Below, piece after piece: positions 17,976 to 26,561 of a stretch of 64,000 nt of DNA. The DNA comes from Streptococcaceae bacterium. Its GTDB lineage: Bacteria; Bacillota; Bacilli; Lactobacillales; Streptococcaceae. Within the stretch, counting starts at the first letter, position 1, and each line of letters begins with the position of its first letter. Under the pieces are notes generated by a model, which was not told where the DNA came from, ran no database searches, and saw only the letters and a program-made list of their open reading frames with translations. Made by a program: the position numbers and the translations under genes. The DNA lies in the NCBI GenBank assembly GCA_902363395.1, contig CABIZZ010000001.1, positions 496,001-560,000 on the forward strand, in the 5' to 3' direction.

Positions 17976-18062
17976 ATGCTTTGTATGCCTATGGTTATGC
18001 ATAAAAATCCCAGTGATAAGAGTATTTATCACTGGGATTTTTATGCCCTTTTGGGCTTTTGA
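17976..18062 (+). CDS. tet(M) leader peptide Orf12
   Basis: Frame of 28 codons, MLCMPMVMHKNPSDKSIYH continuing to LLGF, matching the Tn916 orf12 leader. It spans the attenuator hairpin at 18003-18042. In the published model, slow or drug-affected translation of this leader prevents the terminator from forming and lets transcription reach tet(M). It ends 15 bases before the true tet(M) start. Confidence 0.85.
   Translation: MLCMPMVMHKNPSDKSIYHWDFYALLGF
18003..18060 (+). terminator. tet(M) attenuator terminators
   Basis: A 17-bp perfect stem pairs AAAAATCCCAGTGATAA (18003-18019) with TTATCACTGGGATTTTT (18026-18042). A small GCCC-TTTT-GGGC hairpin ending in TTTT (18046-18060) follows. Both lie inside the orf12 reading frame, as needed for translation-coupled attenuation. 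Confidence 0.85.
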
Positions 18063-18077
18063 ATGGAGGAAAATCAC

Positions 18078-19924
18078 ATGAAAATTATTAATATTGGAGT
18101 TTTAGCTCATGTTGATGCGGGAAAAACTACCTTAACAGAAAGCTTATTATATAACAGTGGAGCGATTACAGAATTAGGAAGCGTGGACAAAGGTACAACG
18201 AGGACGGATAATACGCTTTTAGAACGTCAGAGAGGAATTACAATTCAGACAGGAATAACCTCTTTTCAGTGGGAAAATACGAAGGTGAACATCATAGACA
18301 CGCCAGGACATATGGATTTCTTAGCAGAAGTATATCGTTCATTATCAGTTTTAGATGGGGCAATTCTACTGATTTCTGCAAAAGATGGCGTACAAGCACA
18401 AACTCGTATATTATTTCATGCACTTAGGAAAATGGGGATTCCCACAATCTTTTTTATCAATAAGATTGACCAAAATGGAATTGATTTATCAACGGTTTAT
18501 CAGGATATTAAAGAGAAACTTTCTGCCGAAATTGTAATCAAACAGAAGGTAGAACTGTATCCTAATATGTGTGTGACGAACTTTACCGAATCTGAACAAT
18601 GGGATACGGTAATAGAGGGAAACGATGACCTTTTAGAGAAATATATGTCCGGTAAATCATTAGAAGCATTGGAACTCGAACAAGAGGAAAGCATAAGATT
18701 TCATAATTGTTCCCTGTTCCCTGTTTATCACGGAAGTGCAAAAAACAATATAGGGATTGATAACCTTATAGAAGTGATTACGAATAAATTTTATTCATCA
18801 ACACATCGAGGTCAGTCTGAACTTTGCGGAAAAGTTTTCAAAATTGAGTATTCGGAAAAAAGACAGCGTCTTGCATATATACGTCTTTATAGTGGCGTAC
18901 TGCATTTGCGAGATTCGGTTAGAATATCGGAAAAGGAAAAAATAAAAATTACAGAAATGTATACTTCAATAAATGGTGAATTATGTAAAATCGATAAGGC
19001 TTATTCCGGGGAAATTGTTATTTTGCAGAATGAGTTTTTGAAGTTAAATAGTGTTCTTGGAGATACAAAGCTATTGCCACAGAGAGAGAGAATTGAAAAT
19101 CCCCTCCCTCTGCTGCAAACGACTGTTGAACCGAGCAAACCTCAACAAAGGGAAATGTTACTTGATGCACTTTTAGAAATCTCCGACAGTGACCCGCTTC
19201 TGCGATATTATGTGGATTCTGCGACACATGAAATCATACTTTCTTTCTTAGGGAAAGTACAAATGGAAGTGACTTGTGCTCTGCTGCAAGAAAAGTATCA
19301 TGTGGAGATAGAAATAAAAGAGCCTACAGTCATTTATATGGAAAGACCGTTAAAAAAAGCAGAGTATACCATTCACATCGAAGTTCCACCGAATCCTTTC
19401 TGGGCTTCCATTGGTTTATCTGTATCACCGCTTCCGTTGGGAAGTGGAATGCAGTATGAGAGCTCGGTTTCTCTTGGATACTTAAATCAATCATTTCAAA
19501 ATGCAGTTATGGAAGGGATACGCTATGGCTGTGAACAAGGATTGTATGGTTGGAATGTGACGGACTGTAAAATCTGTTTTAAGTATGGCTTATACTATAG
19601 CCCTGTTAGTACCCCAGCAGATTTTCGGATGCTTGCTCCTATTGTATTGGAACAAGTCTTAAAAAAAGCTGGAACAGAATTGTTAGAGCCATATCTTAGT
19701 TTTAAAATTTATGCGCCACAGGAATATCTTTCACGAGCATACACCGATGCTCCTAAATATTGTGCGAACATCGTAGTGATTTAACTTTCTTTACAAATGG
19801 ACGTAGTGTTTGTTTAACAGAGTTAAAAGGGTACCATGTTACTACCGGTGAACCTGTTTGCCAGCCCCGTCGTCCAAATAGTCGGATAGATAAAGTACGA
19901 TATATGTTCAATAAAATAACTTAG
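18078..19924 (+). pseudogene. tet(M): Tetracycline ribosomal protection gene tet(M), 3' end frameshifted by a deletion
   Basis: GTPase that releases tetracycline from the ribosome, EF-G-like. The G motifs [13 protein letters not shown] and NKID are present. The start is ATG 18078 with GGAGGAAAA; ATG 18063 overlaps orf12. The frame ends early at TAA 19782-19784, giving 568 residues instead of 639. From 19781 another frame encodes the remaining normal C-terminus of 47 residues ([17 protein letters not shown] through to YMFNKIT) to TAG at 19922-19924. At the joint sits one TCGTAGTGATT (19771-19781). From memory, intact tet(M) has this 11-mer twice, about 73 bp apart, so the deletion is slippage between direct repeats. 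The lost C-terminal domain IV tail contacts the decoding site in Tet(M)/Tet(O), so function is probably lost or weak. Confidence 0.93.
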
Positions 19925-20021
19925 TGTATTTTATGTTGTTATATAAATATGGTTTCTTGTTAAATAAGATGAAATATTTTTTAATAAAGATTTGAATTAA
20001 AGTGTAAAGGAGGAGATAGTT

Positions 20022-20210
20022 ATTATAAACTACAAGTGGATATTGTGTCCTGTATGTGGAAATAAAACACGATTAAAGATAAGGGAAGATACTGAATTAA
20101 AAAAATTCCCCCTCTATTGTCCGAAATGCAGACAAGAAAATTTAATTGAAATAAAGCAGTTCAAAGTAACTGTGATTACAGAGCCAGACGCAAAGACGCA
20201 GAGCCGATAA
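20022..20210 (+). CDS. Cysteine-rich KTR-domain protein (Tn916 orf6-like)
   Basis: Protein of 62 residues with two zinc-knuckle-like pairs, CPVCGNKTR and CPKC, typical of the small 'cysteine-rich KTR' proteins found after tet(M) in Tn916-like elements. No ATG, GTG or TTG is in a suitable place. AAAGGAGGAG at 20007-20015 points to ATT at 20022 (or ATA at 20025) as the start. The stop codon lies within the following terminator stem. Function unknown; the zinc-ribbon look suggests nucleic-acid or protein binding. Confidence 0.7.
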   Translation: MINYKWILCPVCGNKTRLKIREDTELKKFPLYCPKCRQENLIEIKQFKVTVITEPDAKTQSR

Positions 20211-20248
20211 AATGAGATTAATACAATCTCATTTTATCGGCTCTTTCC
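20201..20248 (+). terminator. Strong hairpin terminator after the KTR gene
   Basis: The 19-bp perfect stem pairs GAGCCGATAAAATGAGATT (20201-20219) with its complement at 20225-20243, followed by TTT. It overlaps the end of the KTR gene and faces the convergent orf9. Confidence 0.85.
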
Positions 20249-20269
20249 GTTATGTATGGATTCTTTTAA

Positions 20270-20623
20270 TTAGTCTTCGATGTTTCTTGCTTCGTTGATA
20301 CCGCTGGCTAAAGATTCCATTAAGGATAGTTCTTTGTCTGTAAAGCTATCCATGTATTTCTCTATCTGTAATCGTCGGGTGCTTTTTACCAAGTTATTAG
20401 CAGGTAAGAAAAATTCATCAACGGAAACATGAAGTAACGATACAAGGTCATAAAGAACTTGTATGCTGGGGTGTTGCCCTTTATTTTCAATATTAGTTAA
20501 GTACCGTGGGTCAATTTCAATCAATGCTCCCACTTGTTCACGAGTTAAACCTCGTTTCAATCGAGCTTCTTTAATGGCTAAACCAAAGGCTCTAAAATCA
20601 TATTTATCTTCTTTTTTACGCAT
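20270..20623 (-). CDS. XRE-family regulator (Tn916 orf9)
   Basis: Helix-turn-helix protein of 117 residues ([20 protein letters not shown] around residues 18-37) on the minus strand, opposite to all other regulation genes of the element. In the Tn916 model it is a repressor acting on the orf7-orf8 promoter. Read-through transcription from tet(M) makes antisense RNA over it and so relieves repression. The C-terminal half may mediate dimer formation. Confidence 0.85.
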   Translation of the reverse strand: MRKKEDKYDFRAFGLAIKEARLKRGLTREQVGALIEIDPRYLTNIENKGQHPSIQVLYDLVSLLHVSVDEFFLPANNLVKSTRRLQIEKYMDSFTDKELSLMESLASGINEARNIED

Positions 20624-21127
20624 AGTAGACCACCTCTATACATTTTATTGTTCCTACTGAATTAAAAACAGGTATAGAAAAACGTGTTATATGGTTTATA
20701 GGTTTATATTTAATAAAAAGCACTACTAAACGCCAATAAAAAAAACCGTTATATGGTAGTGCTATTTACGCTGTTAAAATATTGTATATTACTTCCAAAT
20801 GGCGGTTTGTTGGAGGTCAACGTCGCCATGAAGTACATCATATACAATAAATTTCCTTACATTGGGTTCTTGTCAAAAAAAGTCGTCTATCTGCAATAGA
20901 TAAGTACGTCCACCAATGTGGTTTTATAAATCATATAGATAGAATAACAGAAGCATGTAAACAGAGAAATAAATCTGTTTATATGCTTTTTTGGCTATTC
21001 AGAACTTTTTTACAAAGTTTATTTATCAGTAATGCAACAAATCCCCCTTTCACATTGGGACTAAGAGTGAAAGGAGATAAACGAGCAAGGCTCACTTCCT
21101 TTCCTAGACAGAAAGGGGGTGAGAAAC
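20624..21127 (+). promoter_or_regulatory. Divergent control region between orf9 and orf7
   Basis: 504 bases with little coding sequence. Seen are an AT-rich block at 20690-20810 that should hold the orf9 and orf7 promoters, and the inverted repeat ATATGGTAGTGCTATT near similar AGCACTACTA. A hairpin with T-run follows at about 20952-20990 (AGCATGTAAACAGAG...CTGTTTATATGCTTTTTT), and just before orf7 there is an AGAAAGGGGGTGAG ribosome site. One short ORF is listed separately. Confidence 0.5.
20828..20899 (+). CDS. Possible short ORF upstream of orf7 (orf10-like)
   Basis: Frame of 23 codons, MKYIIYNKFPYIGFLSKKVV followed by YLQ, with a TGGAGG site 11 bases upstream. It could be the small orf10 of the Tn916 map or a leader peptide for orf7-orf8. 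The evidence is only the ribosome site and position. Confidence 0.35.
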   Translation: MKYIIYNKFPYIGFLSKKVVYLQ

Positions 21128-21550
21128 ATGAAACCATCTTCTTTTCAGACCACAATAGAAAATCAGTTTGACTATATCTGTAAACGTGCTATGGAAGACG
21201 AGCGAAAGAATTATATGCTTTATCTTTCAAGGATTGCAAAGCGTGAGGTGTCCTTTTCGGATGTTGGCGATTATCTTGTTAGCCAGTTTGCGACAACAGA
21301 TAACTATTCAACTGACTTTCAGATTTTTACACTCAATGGGTTATCAGTAGGCGTTGAAAATGATTTGTTGAGTGAAGCATTACGTGAGTTGCCAGACAAG
21401 AAACGTGAAATTCTACTGCTGTTTTACTTTATGGACATGAGCGATTCAGAAATTGCAGACCTGTTGAAATTGAACCGTTCTACTGTCTATCGGCATAGAA
21501 CCAGTGGACTAGCCTTAATTAAAAAGTTTATGGAGGAATTTGAAGAATGA
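21128..21550 (+). CDS. Sigma-70-like regulator (Tn916 orf7)
   Basis: Protein of 140 residues with a C-terminal sigma region 4-type helix-turn-helix (LPDKKREILLLFYFMDMSD, then EIADLLKLNRSTVYRHRTS, residues about 85-125). Start at ATG 21128, supported by AAAGGGGGTGAG. In Tn916, orf7 and orf8 promote expression of xis, int and the transfer genes. The stop overlaps the orf8 start by four bases. Confidence 0.87.
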   Translation: MKPSSFQTTIENQFDYICKRAMEDERKNYMLYLSRIAKREVSFSDVGDYLVSQFATTDNYSTDFQIFTLNGLSVGVENDLLSEALRELPDKKREILLLFYFMDMSDSEIADLLKLNRSTVYRHRTSGLALIKKFMEEFEE

Positions 21551-21777
21551 AAACACAATATCCTATGATTCCCTTTCCTCTCATTGTAAAGGCAACAGAT
21601 GGCGATACCGAAGCGATTAACCAGATTCTACATCATTACAGAGGGTACATAACGAAGCGTTCCCTACGACTTATGAAAGATGAATATGGCAATCAAAGTA
21701 TGGTCGTTGATGAAGTCTTACGTGGAAGAATGGAAACCAGACTGATTACAAAGATTTTGTCATTTGAAATTAAGTAA
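21547..21777 (+). CDS. Helix-turn-helix-domain regulator (Tn916 orf8)
   Basis: Protein of 76 residues beginning MKTQYPMIPFPLIVKATDGD, with a helical region similar to the N-terminal part of extracytoplasmic-type sigma factors (AINQILHHYRGYITKRSLR). It is translationally coupled to orf7 and thought to work with it. A 9-bp hairpin (GGAAGCGTG...CACGCTTCC) follows at 21796-21825. Confidence 0.85.
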   Translation: MKTQYPMIPFPLIVKATDGDTEAINQILHHYRGYITKRSLRLMKDEYGNQSMVVDEVLRGRMETRLITKILSFEIK

Positions 21778-21795
21778 TATCCTCTCTCCTTTCGT

Positions 21796-21825
21796 GGAAG
21801 CGTGCTAAACCATTCCACGCTTCCC
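21796..21825 (+). terminator. Hairpin after orf8
   Basis: GGAAGCGTG and CACGCTTCC form a perfect 9-bp stem with a 10-12 base loop and no clear T-run. It is probably a weak terminator or an mRNA stabiliser. The rest of 21826-22237 shows several smaller inverted repeats but no convincing + strand gene. Confidence 0.45.
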
Positions 21826-22002
21826 GAACAGGGAGGTTTGTTATTCCACCAAAGCATATTGAGCTTTCAATGTGTTTTGATAGGCTAACGAGCCATTGTT
21901 CTTTGAAAACTGAATAAAAGTAATCGAATACGTTTCGATAAGAAAAGAGCCAACGGAACTAACCGCCATGACCTATCTTATAAAGATAGCGAGCGATTCA
22001 TG

Positions 22003-22254
22003 TTAGTGATCCGAGAAGCAATCTTTAGCAGGATTGCCTGCAACGACATTCTTATCGTGATAATGATACTCCCATACAGTCAATAGTCCGAGCGTGATAA
22101 AACCGTCGCAGGCAATGAGTATGGCTACATGAGAACCATGCAGAGGTGGAACTCCCGTGAGCTTTGCTAAAGCTGTTCGATTGCTGGTAAAACAACTTTT
22201 ATGAAATCCAAATAAGTGATTTGGAAAGGAGGATTTTATGAAGCAGACTGACAT
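22003..22254 (-). CDS. Doubtful ORF opposite the xis start (orf5-like)
   Basis: Minus-strand frame of 83 codons covering the xis leader and start. A gene of this size is annotated as orf5 in some Tn916 records, as I recall. The amino-acid composition is ordinary but no domain is recognised, and it overlaps the well supported xis gene. It may be non-coding. Confidence 0.25.
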
Positions 22255-22441
22255 TCCTATTTGGGAACGTTATACCCTAACCATTGAAGAAGCGTCAAAA
22301 TATTTTCGTATTGGCGAAAACAAGCTACGACGCTTGGCAGAGGAAAATAAAAATGCAAATTGGCTGATTATGAATGGCAATCGTATTCAGATTAAACGAA
22401 AACAATTTGAAAAAATTATAGATACATTGGACGCAATCTAG
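22238..22441 (+). CDS. xis: Excisionase of Tn916
   Basis: Small basic winged-helix protein of 67 residues ([21 protein letters not shown]) that binds the element ends and directs the integrase towards excision. AAAGGAGGA precedes the start. It lies 81 bases before int, as in Tn916. Confidence 0.95.
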
Positions 22442-22522
22442 CGTCGCCAAAGGGTCTTGTATATGATAAAATAGTATTAAGTCGTATCAAGGCTCTTTCC
22501 ATAAAGGAAAGGAGCAAATGCC

Positions 22523-23740
22523 ATGTCAGAAAAAAGACGTGACAATAAAGGTCGAATCTTAAAGACTGGAGAGAGCCAACGAAAAGACGGAAGATACTTA
22601 TACAAATATATAGATTCATTTGGAGAACCGCAATTTGTTTACTCGTGGAAACTTGTGGCTACAGACCGAGTACCAGCAGGAAAGCGTGATTGTATCTCAC
22701 TTAGAGAGAAAATCGCAGAGTTACAGAAAGACATTCATGATGGTATTGATGTTGTAGGAAAGAAAATGACACTCTGCCAGCTTTACGCAAAACAGAACGC
22801 TCAAAGACCAAAGGTTAGAAAAAACACTGAAACTGGACGCAAATATCTTATGGATATTTTGAAGAAAGACAAGTTAGGTGTAAGAAGTATTGACAGTATT
22901 AAGCCATCAGACGCTAAAGAATGGGCTATTAGAATGAGTGAAAATGGTTATGCTTATCAAACCATCAATAACTACAAACGTTCTTTAAAGGCTTCATTCT
23001 ATATTGCTATACAAGATGATTGTGTTCGGAAGAATCCATTTGACTTTCAACTGAAAGCAGTTCTTGATGATGATACTGTCCCTAAGACCGTACTAACAGA
23101 AGAACAGGAAGAAAAACTGTTAGCCTTTGCAAAAGCTGATAAAACCTACAGCAAAAATTATGATGAAATTCTGATACTCTTAAAAACAGGTCTTCGTATT
23201 TCAGAGTTTGGTGGTTTGACACTTCCAGATTTAGATTTTGAGAATCGTCTTGTCAATATAGACCATCAGCTATTGAGAGATACTGAAATTGGGTACTACA
23301 TTGAAACACCAAAGACCAAAAGTGGCGAACGTCAAGTTCCTATGGTTGAAGAAGCCTATCAAGCATTTAAGCGAGTGTTAGCGAATCGAAAGAATGATAA
23401 GCGTGTTGAGATTGATGGATATAGTGATTTCCTCTTTCTTAATAGAAAGAACTATCCAAAAGTGGCAAGTGATTACAACGGCATGATGAAAGGTCTTGTT
23501 AAGAAATACAATAAGTATAACGAGGATAAATTGCCACACATCACTCCACATAGTTTGCGACATACATTCTGTACCAACTATGCAAATGCAGGAATGAATC
23601 CAAAGGCATTACAGTACATTATGGGACATGCTAATATAGCCATGACGCTGAACTATTACGCACATGCAACATTCGATTCTGCAATGGCAGAAATGAAACG
23701 CTTGAATAAAGAGAAGCAACAGGAGCGTCTTGTTGCTTAG
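22523..23740 (+). CDS. int: Tyrosine integrase of Tn916
   Basis: Tyrosine recombinase of 405 residues. It has an N-terminal arm-binding domain (residues 1-75), a core-binding SAM-like domain (about 80-170) and a catalytic domain. Catalytic residues are visible as Arg in GLRISEFGG, His and Arg in PHSLRHTFC, and the nucleophile Tyr in TLNYYAHAT near residue 379. It integrates the element into AT-rich targets with short coupling sequences. Target choice here fits: AT-rich DNA in the right part of repeat copy B. Confidence 0.96.
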   Translation: MSEKRRDNKGRILKTGESQRKDGRYLYKYIDSFGEPQFVYSWKLVATDRVPAGKRDCISLREKIAELQKDIHDGIDVVGKKMTLCQLYAKQNAQRPKVRKNTETGRKYLMDILKKDKLGVRSIDSIKPSDAKEWAIRMSENGYAYQTINNYKRSLKASFYIAIQDDCVRKNPFDFQLKAVLDDDTVPKTVLTEEQEEKLLAFAKADKTYSKNYDEILILLKTGLRISEFGGLTLPDLDFENRLVNIDHQLLRDTEIGYYIETPKTKSGERQVPMVEEAYQAFKRVLANRKNDKRVEIDGYSDFLFLNRKNYPKVASDYNGMMKGLVKKYNKYNEDKLPHITPHSLRHTFCTNYANAGMNPKALQYIMGHANIAMTLNYYAHATFDSAMAEMKRLNKEKQQERLVA

Positions 23741-23920
23741 TAGTACAAATGAATTTACTACTTATTTACCACTTCTGACAGCTAAGACATGAGGAAATAT
23801 GCAAAGAAACGTGAAGTATCTTCCTACAGTAAAAATACTCGAAAGCACATAGAATAAGGCTTTACGAGCATTTAAGAAAATATAAAAAGATAATTAGAAA
23901 TTTATACTTTGTTTATATAA

Positions 23921-24014
23921 AAAAAATAAAAAGTCATGTTTTGAAAGTCATCTAGCTGTTTAATGTAGCACAATAGTTTGTCTACATTCAAAAACAGCCT
24001 TTCGGCTGTTTTTT
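23921..24014 (+). repeat. Structured dispersed repeat, copy B, right part, and second flanking hairpin
   Basis: After the Tn916 end the sequence TCATCTAGCTGTTTAATGTAG...AGTTTGTCTACATTC (to 23989) matches the right ends of copies A, C and F. It is followed by AAAAACAGCCTTTCGGCTGTTTTTTC (given in two parts: stem ACAGCC/GGCTGT), nearly identical to the trhO terminator on the far side of the element at 5751-5772. Confidence 0.85.
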
Positions 24015-24077
24015 CTATGGAAAGTCGTGAAAATTTGTGCTATAATTTGGTAAGCGATTACAAAAAGGAGAAAACAA

Positions 24078-24974
24078 ATGTCAGTTGTGTTTTCAATTCG
24101 AAATAAAAAGAGTATGTTTGGCTATCAAAAAGTGATGCCAGCTAAAGATGTATTAAATTTGGTGGAAGGAGTTCTTACCTACAGTTTTGAGGAAGCCATG
24201 CTTGGTCGCTCTCTCAAAGATTTTCCAGCCATGATGTGTATCCGCTATGGCAAGAGTTGCTTGCCGATCATCCTTCGTTATCTGGATCAAGAGCATGCTT
24301 ATCAATTCATCCTAGCAGATTTTGCCACCCTTGAAGATTGGCGACTCATCTTGGAATGGCTCAGTGCCCTAGCTCGTCAGTTGGGGAATGAGATTCACGA
24401 TAATTTGGGAACCAGCTATGACGCAGATTCTATTTTCTCTTTTGACTATGAGAACTATTTGCTGAAGAATCTACAGAATCTAGAAAAAGATCCAGACCTT
24501 CATCAATATCAGCTTCAGGGATTTGCTCATTCTGTAATTTTAGATCGTGAGCTCCTTCGAAAAATCCTAGACTCCTCTCAACCTTTAGAGGAGTTCAGTC
24601 AAGTGGTTAAAAAGGTTCAATACAGCTCCGCCTTCTTTAGTCACGTTCGTTTCTACCGTCAGAACGAAACGGGAGGCATTATTGGCAGTTACAGTCTAAC
24701 AGAAGATACGGATACTGTCTTGCCACGAGTGCCATTTGTTCCAGCAGAGTTTGTAGAGAAGGTCAATATAGATGAAGTCATCGACTGGAAAGTGAACTTA
24801 GTGGAAATCACTGGAAATCCCGATATGCCAGAGAGTTATAAGCCGGTGGCTGCTGTGAATTTAGAAGCCCTACTGGATGCTTTGGACTCGAGTGAATTTG
24901 AATTGTTGGATGCCAATCAAATTGAAATTAAAAAATTGTCCAAAGAACGCTTGTTGCAATTAGCCCAACTCTAA
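24078..24974 (+). CDS. DUF4299 family protein
   Basis: Soluble protein of 298 residues found widely in streptococci as DUF4299; function unknown. It has no signal peptide or membrane helix. It begins MSVVFSIRNKKSMFGYQKV and ends in an acidic then basic tail. AAAGGAGAA precedes the start, and an extended -10 (TGCTATAAT at about 24040-24048) lies upstream. Before Tn916 entered, it lay just beyond repeat copy B, following trhO. It ends at a hairpin (ACAGTTC...GAACTGT) joined to repeat copy C. Confidence 0.75.
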   Translation: MSVVFSIRNKKSMFGYQKVMPAKDVLNLVEGVLTYSFEEAMLGRSLKDFPAMMCIRYGKSCLPIILRYLDQEHAYQFILADFATLEDWRLILEWLSALARQLGNEIHDNLGTSYDADSIFSFDYENYLLKNLQNLEKDPDLHQYQLQGFAHSVILDRELLRKILDSSQPLEEFSQVVKKVQYSSAFFSHVRFYRQNETGGIIGSYSLTEDTDTVLPRVPFVPAEFVEKVNIDEVIDWKVNLVEITGNPDMPESYKPVAAVNLEALLDALDSSEFELLDANQIEIKKLSKERLLQLAQL

Positions 24975-24979
24975 TAAAA

Positions 24980-25279
24980 AAACAGTTCATTTGAACTGTT
25001 TCAGATTGAAGACAAAGTAATTTTAAAAACTTTCCTTAGGTGAGAGCGGACGTCAGCGAACTTTTACGAAGTTCCATGACTAATTATTGAGCCTAAGGTC
25101 TCAATAATTCCGAGTGCCTGAAATAACTGTGATTAAGGCACTTTTCTCACAGCGGAAAGTTTTCTATATTCTTAAATGACTAAAAAATATAAATTATTTT
25201 ATGAAAATTATCTAGCTGTTTTATGTAAAAAAGTAGTTTGTCTACATTCAAAAAGTTCTCAGCGTTGAGAACTTTTTCT
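24980..25279 (+). repeat. Structured dispersed repeat, copy C, with flanking hairpins
   Basis: Element 25002-25249 (248 bp), from CAGATTGAAGACAAAGT to GTTTGTCTACATTC. It has inner arms CTTTCCTTAGGTGAG and CTCACAGCGGAAAG and hairpin 2 as in copy A (ATTATTGAG/CTCAATAAT). Hairpin 3 is partly decayed (CCTGAAATAACTGTGATTAAGG). The left flank hairpin is AACAGTTCATTTGAACTGTT. The right flank hairpin is AAAGTTCTC-AGCGTT-GAGAACTTT, which serves the convergent uracil permease gene. The two flanks share AGTTC/GAACT. Confidence 0.83.
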
Positions 25280-25280
25280 T

Positions 25281-26561
25281 TTAGTTTGATTCATGTGGCA
25301 AGATCAAGTTTAGGATGATTCCTGTCATAGCGGAGAGAGCTGTTCCTGCGAGGGTCACTGGACCGAGTTTCAGCGTTGCTCCACCAAGTCCAAGAACCAA
25401 CATGGCACTTGCAATAATCAAGTTGCGCATCAAGCTGAAGTCAACGCGTTCTTTGATCAAGACTTTCAAACCATTACTTGCGATTACCCCGTAGAGAAGG
25501 ATAGACATCCCACCGAGAACAGAGTTTGGAATGGTAGAAATGAGAGCAGTAAATTTACCAAGGAAGCTCAAGGAAATAGCAATCAAGGCTGCATTTCGGA
25601 TAACGGAAACAGAAGCGATGCGAGTCATCCCAATAACGCCTGTATTTTCACCGTAAGTGGTATTAGCTGGACCACCAAGGAAGGCAGATACAGATGTTGC
25701 AATCCCGTCACCAAGAAGGGTACGGTGAAGACCTGGTTGTTTCAAGAATTGACGGCCACAGATTTGGCTAAGCACGGTATGGTCACCGATGTGTTCTGAA
25801 ATAGTTACGATAGCGATTGGCAAGATGGCGATGGTTTCAGGACCGAAATATAAGTTGTATTGTTTGAAGGCCCCACCCGTATTGAAAGGAAGATAGAAAC
25901 CAGGGATTTCAAACCAGTTAGCCTTGAGGACCGGATCAAAGTTCACCAAGCCCAAGCAAACTGCGAAGACATAACCACCGATAATGGCAAAGAGGAAAGG
26001 AATGATTTTGAAGAAACCTTTTCCTTTGGTGTTGATGAAGGCGGCAATCAGGAAGGTTACGACAGCGACAAGGGCATTTTTCCAATCTCCCCCTTCGACA
26101 AAACCAGCGTTTTTAACGGCTGATCCTGCAAGTCCAAGACCAATGACGATAATCATAGGTCCAATGACAACGGCAGGAAGCAATTTGTCAATCCAGCGAG
26201 TGCCTGCTACTTTAACCCCTGCAGCGACTAGCACGTAGATGAGACCAGTCAGGATAACCCCTGTTTGAGCTGCATCGACTTTTCCTCCCATTTCCTTCAT
26301 CGCCAAAGCCATGGCTGTGATGAAGGCGAAGGAAGATCCGAGGTAGACAGGAACTTTAAAGCCGGTACAAGTCATATAGATCAGCGTTCCAACTCCTGAT
26401 GCAAAGAGGGCAACAGATACGGGCATGCCCAAGATGAGTGGTACCAGGATGGTTGCCCCAAACATGGCGAAAACGTGTTGGAAACTTAATAAGATTCCTT
26501 TAAGGGGTGCCGGACTTTGGTCGACATCCAGGAGCAAATCAACAGTTGATTCTTCTTTCAT
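25281..26561 (-). CDS. pyrP: Uracil permease (NCS2 family)
   Basis: Nucleobase:cation symporter of 426 residues with about 12-14 membrane segments. The start is taken as MKEESTVDLLLDVDQSPAP; an upstream ATG would lie inside the leader terminator. NCS2 features are seen: QHVFAMFGATILVP near the N-terminus and the GGPANTTYGENTGVIG loop around residue 290. The PyrR-type leader upstream argues for uracil rather than xanthine. It is monocistronic and ends against repeat copy C. Confidence 0.88.
   Translation of the reverse strand: MKEESTVDLLLDVDQSPAPLKGILLSFQHVFAMFGATILVPLILGMPVSVALFASGVGTLIYMTCTGFKVPVYLGSSFAFITAMALAMKEMGGKVDAAQTGVILTGLIYVLVAAGVKVAGTRWIDKLLPAVVIGPMIIVIGLGLAGSAVKNAGFVEGGDWKNALVAVVTFLIAAFINTKGKGFFKIIPFLFAIIGGYVFAVCLGLVNFDPVLKANWFEIPGFYLPFNTGGAFKQYNLYFGPETIAILPIAIVTISEHIGDHTVLSQICGRQFLKQPGLHRTLLGDGIATSVSAFLGGPANTTYGENTGVIGMTRIASVSVIRNAALIAISLSFLGKFTALISTIPNSVLGGMSILLYGVIASNGLKVLIKERVDFSLMRNLIIASAMLVLGLGGATLKLGPVTLAGTALSAMTGIILNLILPHESN

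Larger units (their letters stand above)
5956..23920 (+). mobile_element. Tn916-family integrative conjugative element carrying a broken tet(M)
   Basis: About 18.0 kb with the Tn916 gene order: orf24-orf13, orf12, tet(M), a KTR cysteine-rich ORF, orf9, orf7, orf8, xis, int. The left end carries the TCTAGTTATCCGCATAAAAA region. The right end is the AT-rich stretch after int. Boundaries are approximate (a few bases), placed by comparison with uninterrupted repeat copies C and F. The target is the AT-rich right part of repeat copy B. Transfer genes look intact. ardA (orf18) and tet(M) are disrupted, so this copy probably moves but gives little or no tetracycline protection. Confidence 0.95.

Noticed and set aside
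18063..18077. ATG at 18063 as the tet(M) start
   Set aside because: It overlaps the orf12 stop and adds five residues absent from Tet(M); GGAGGAAAA at 18066-18074 serves ATG 18078.
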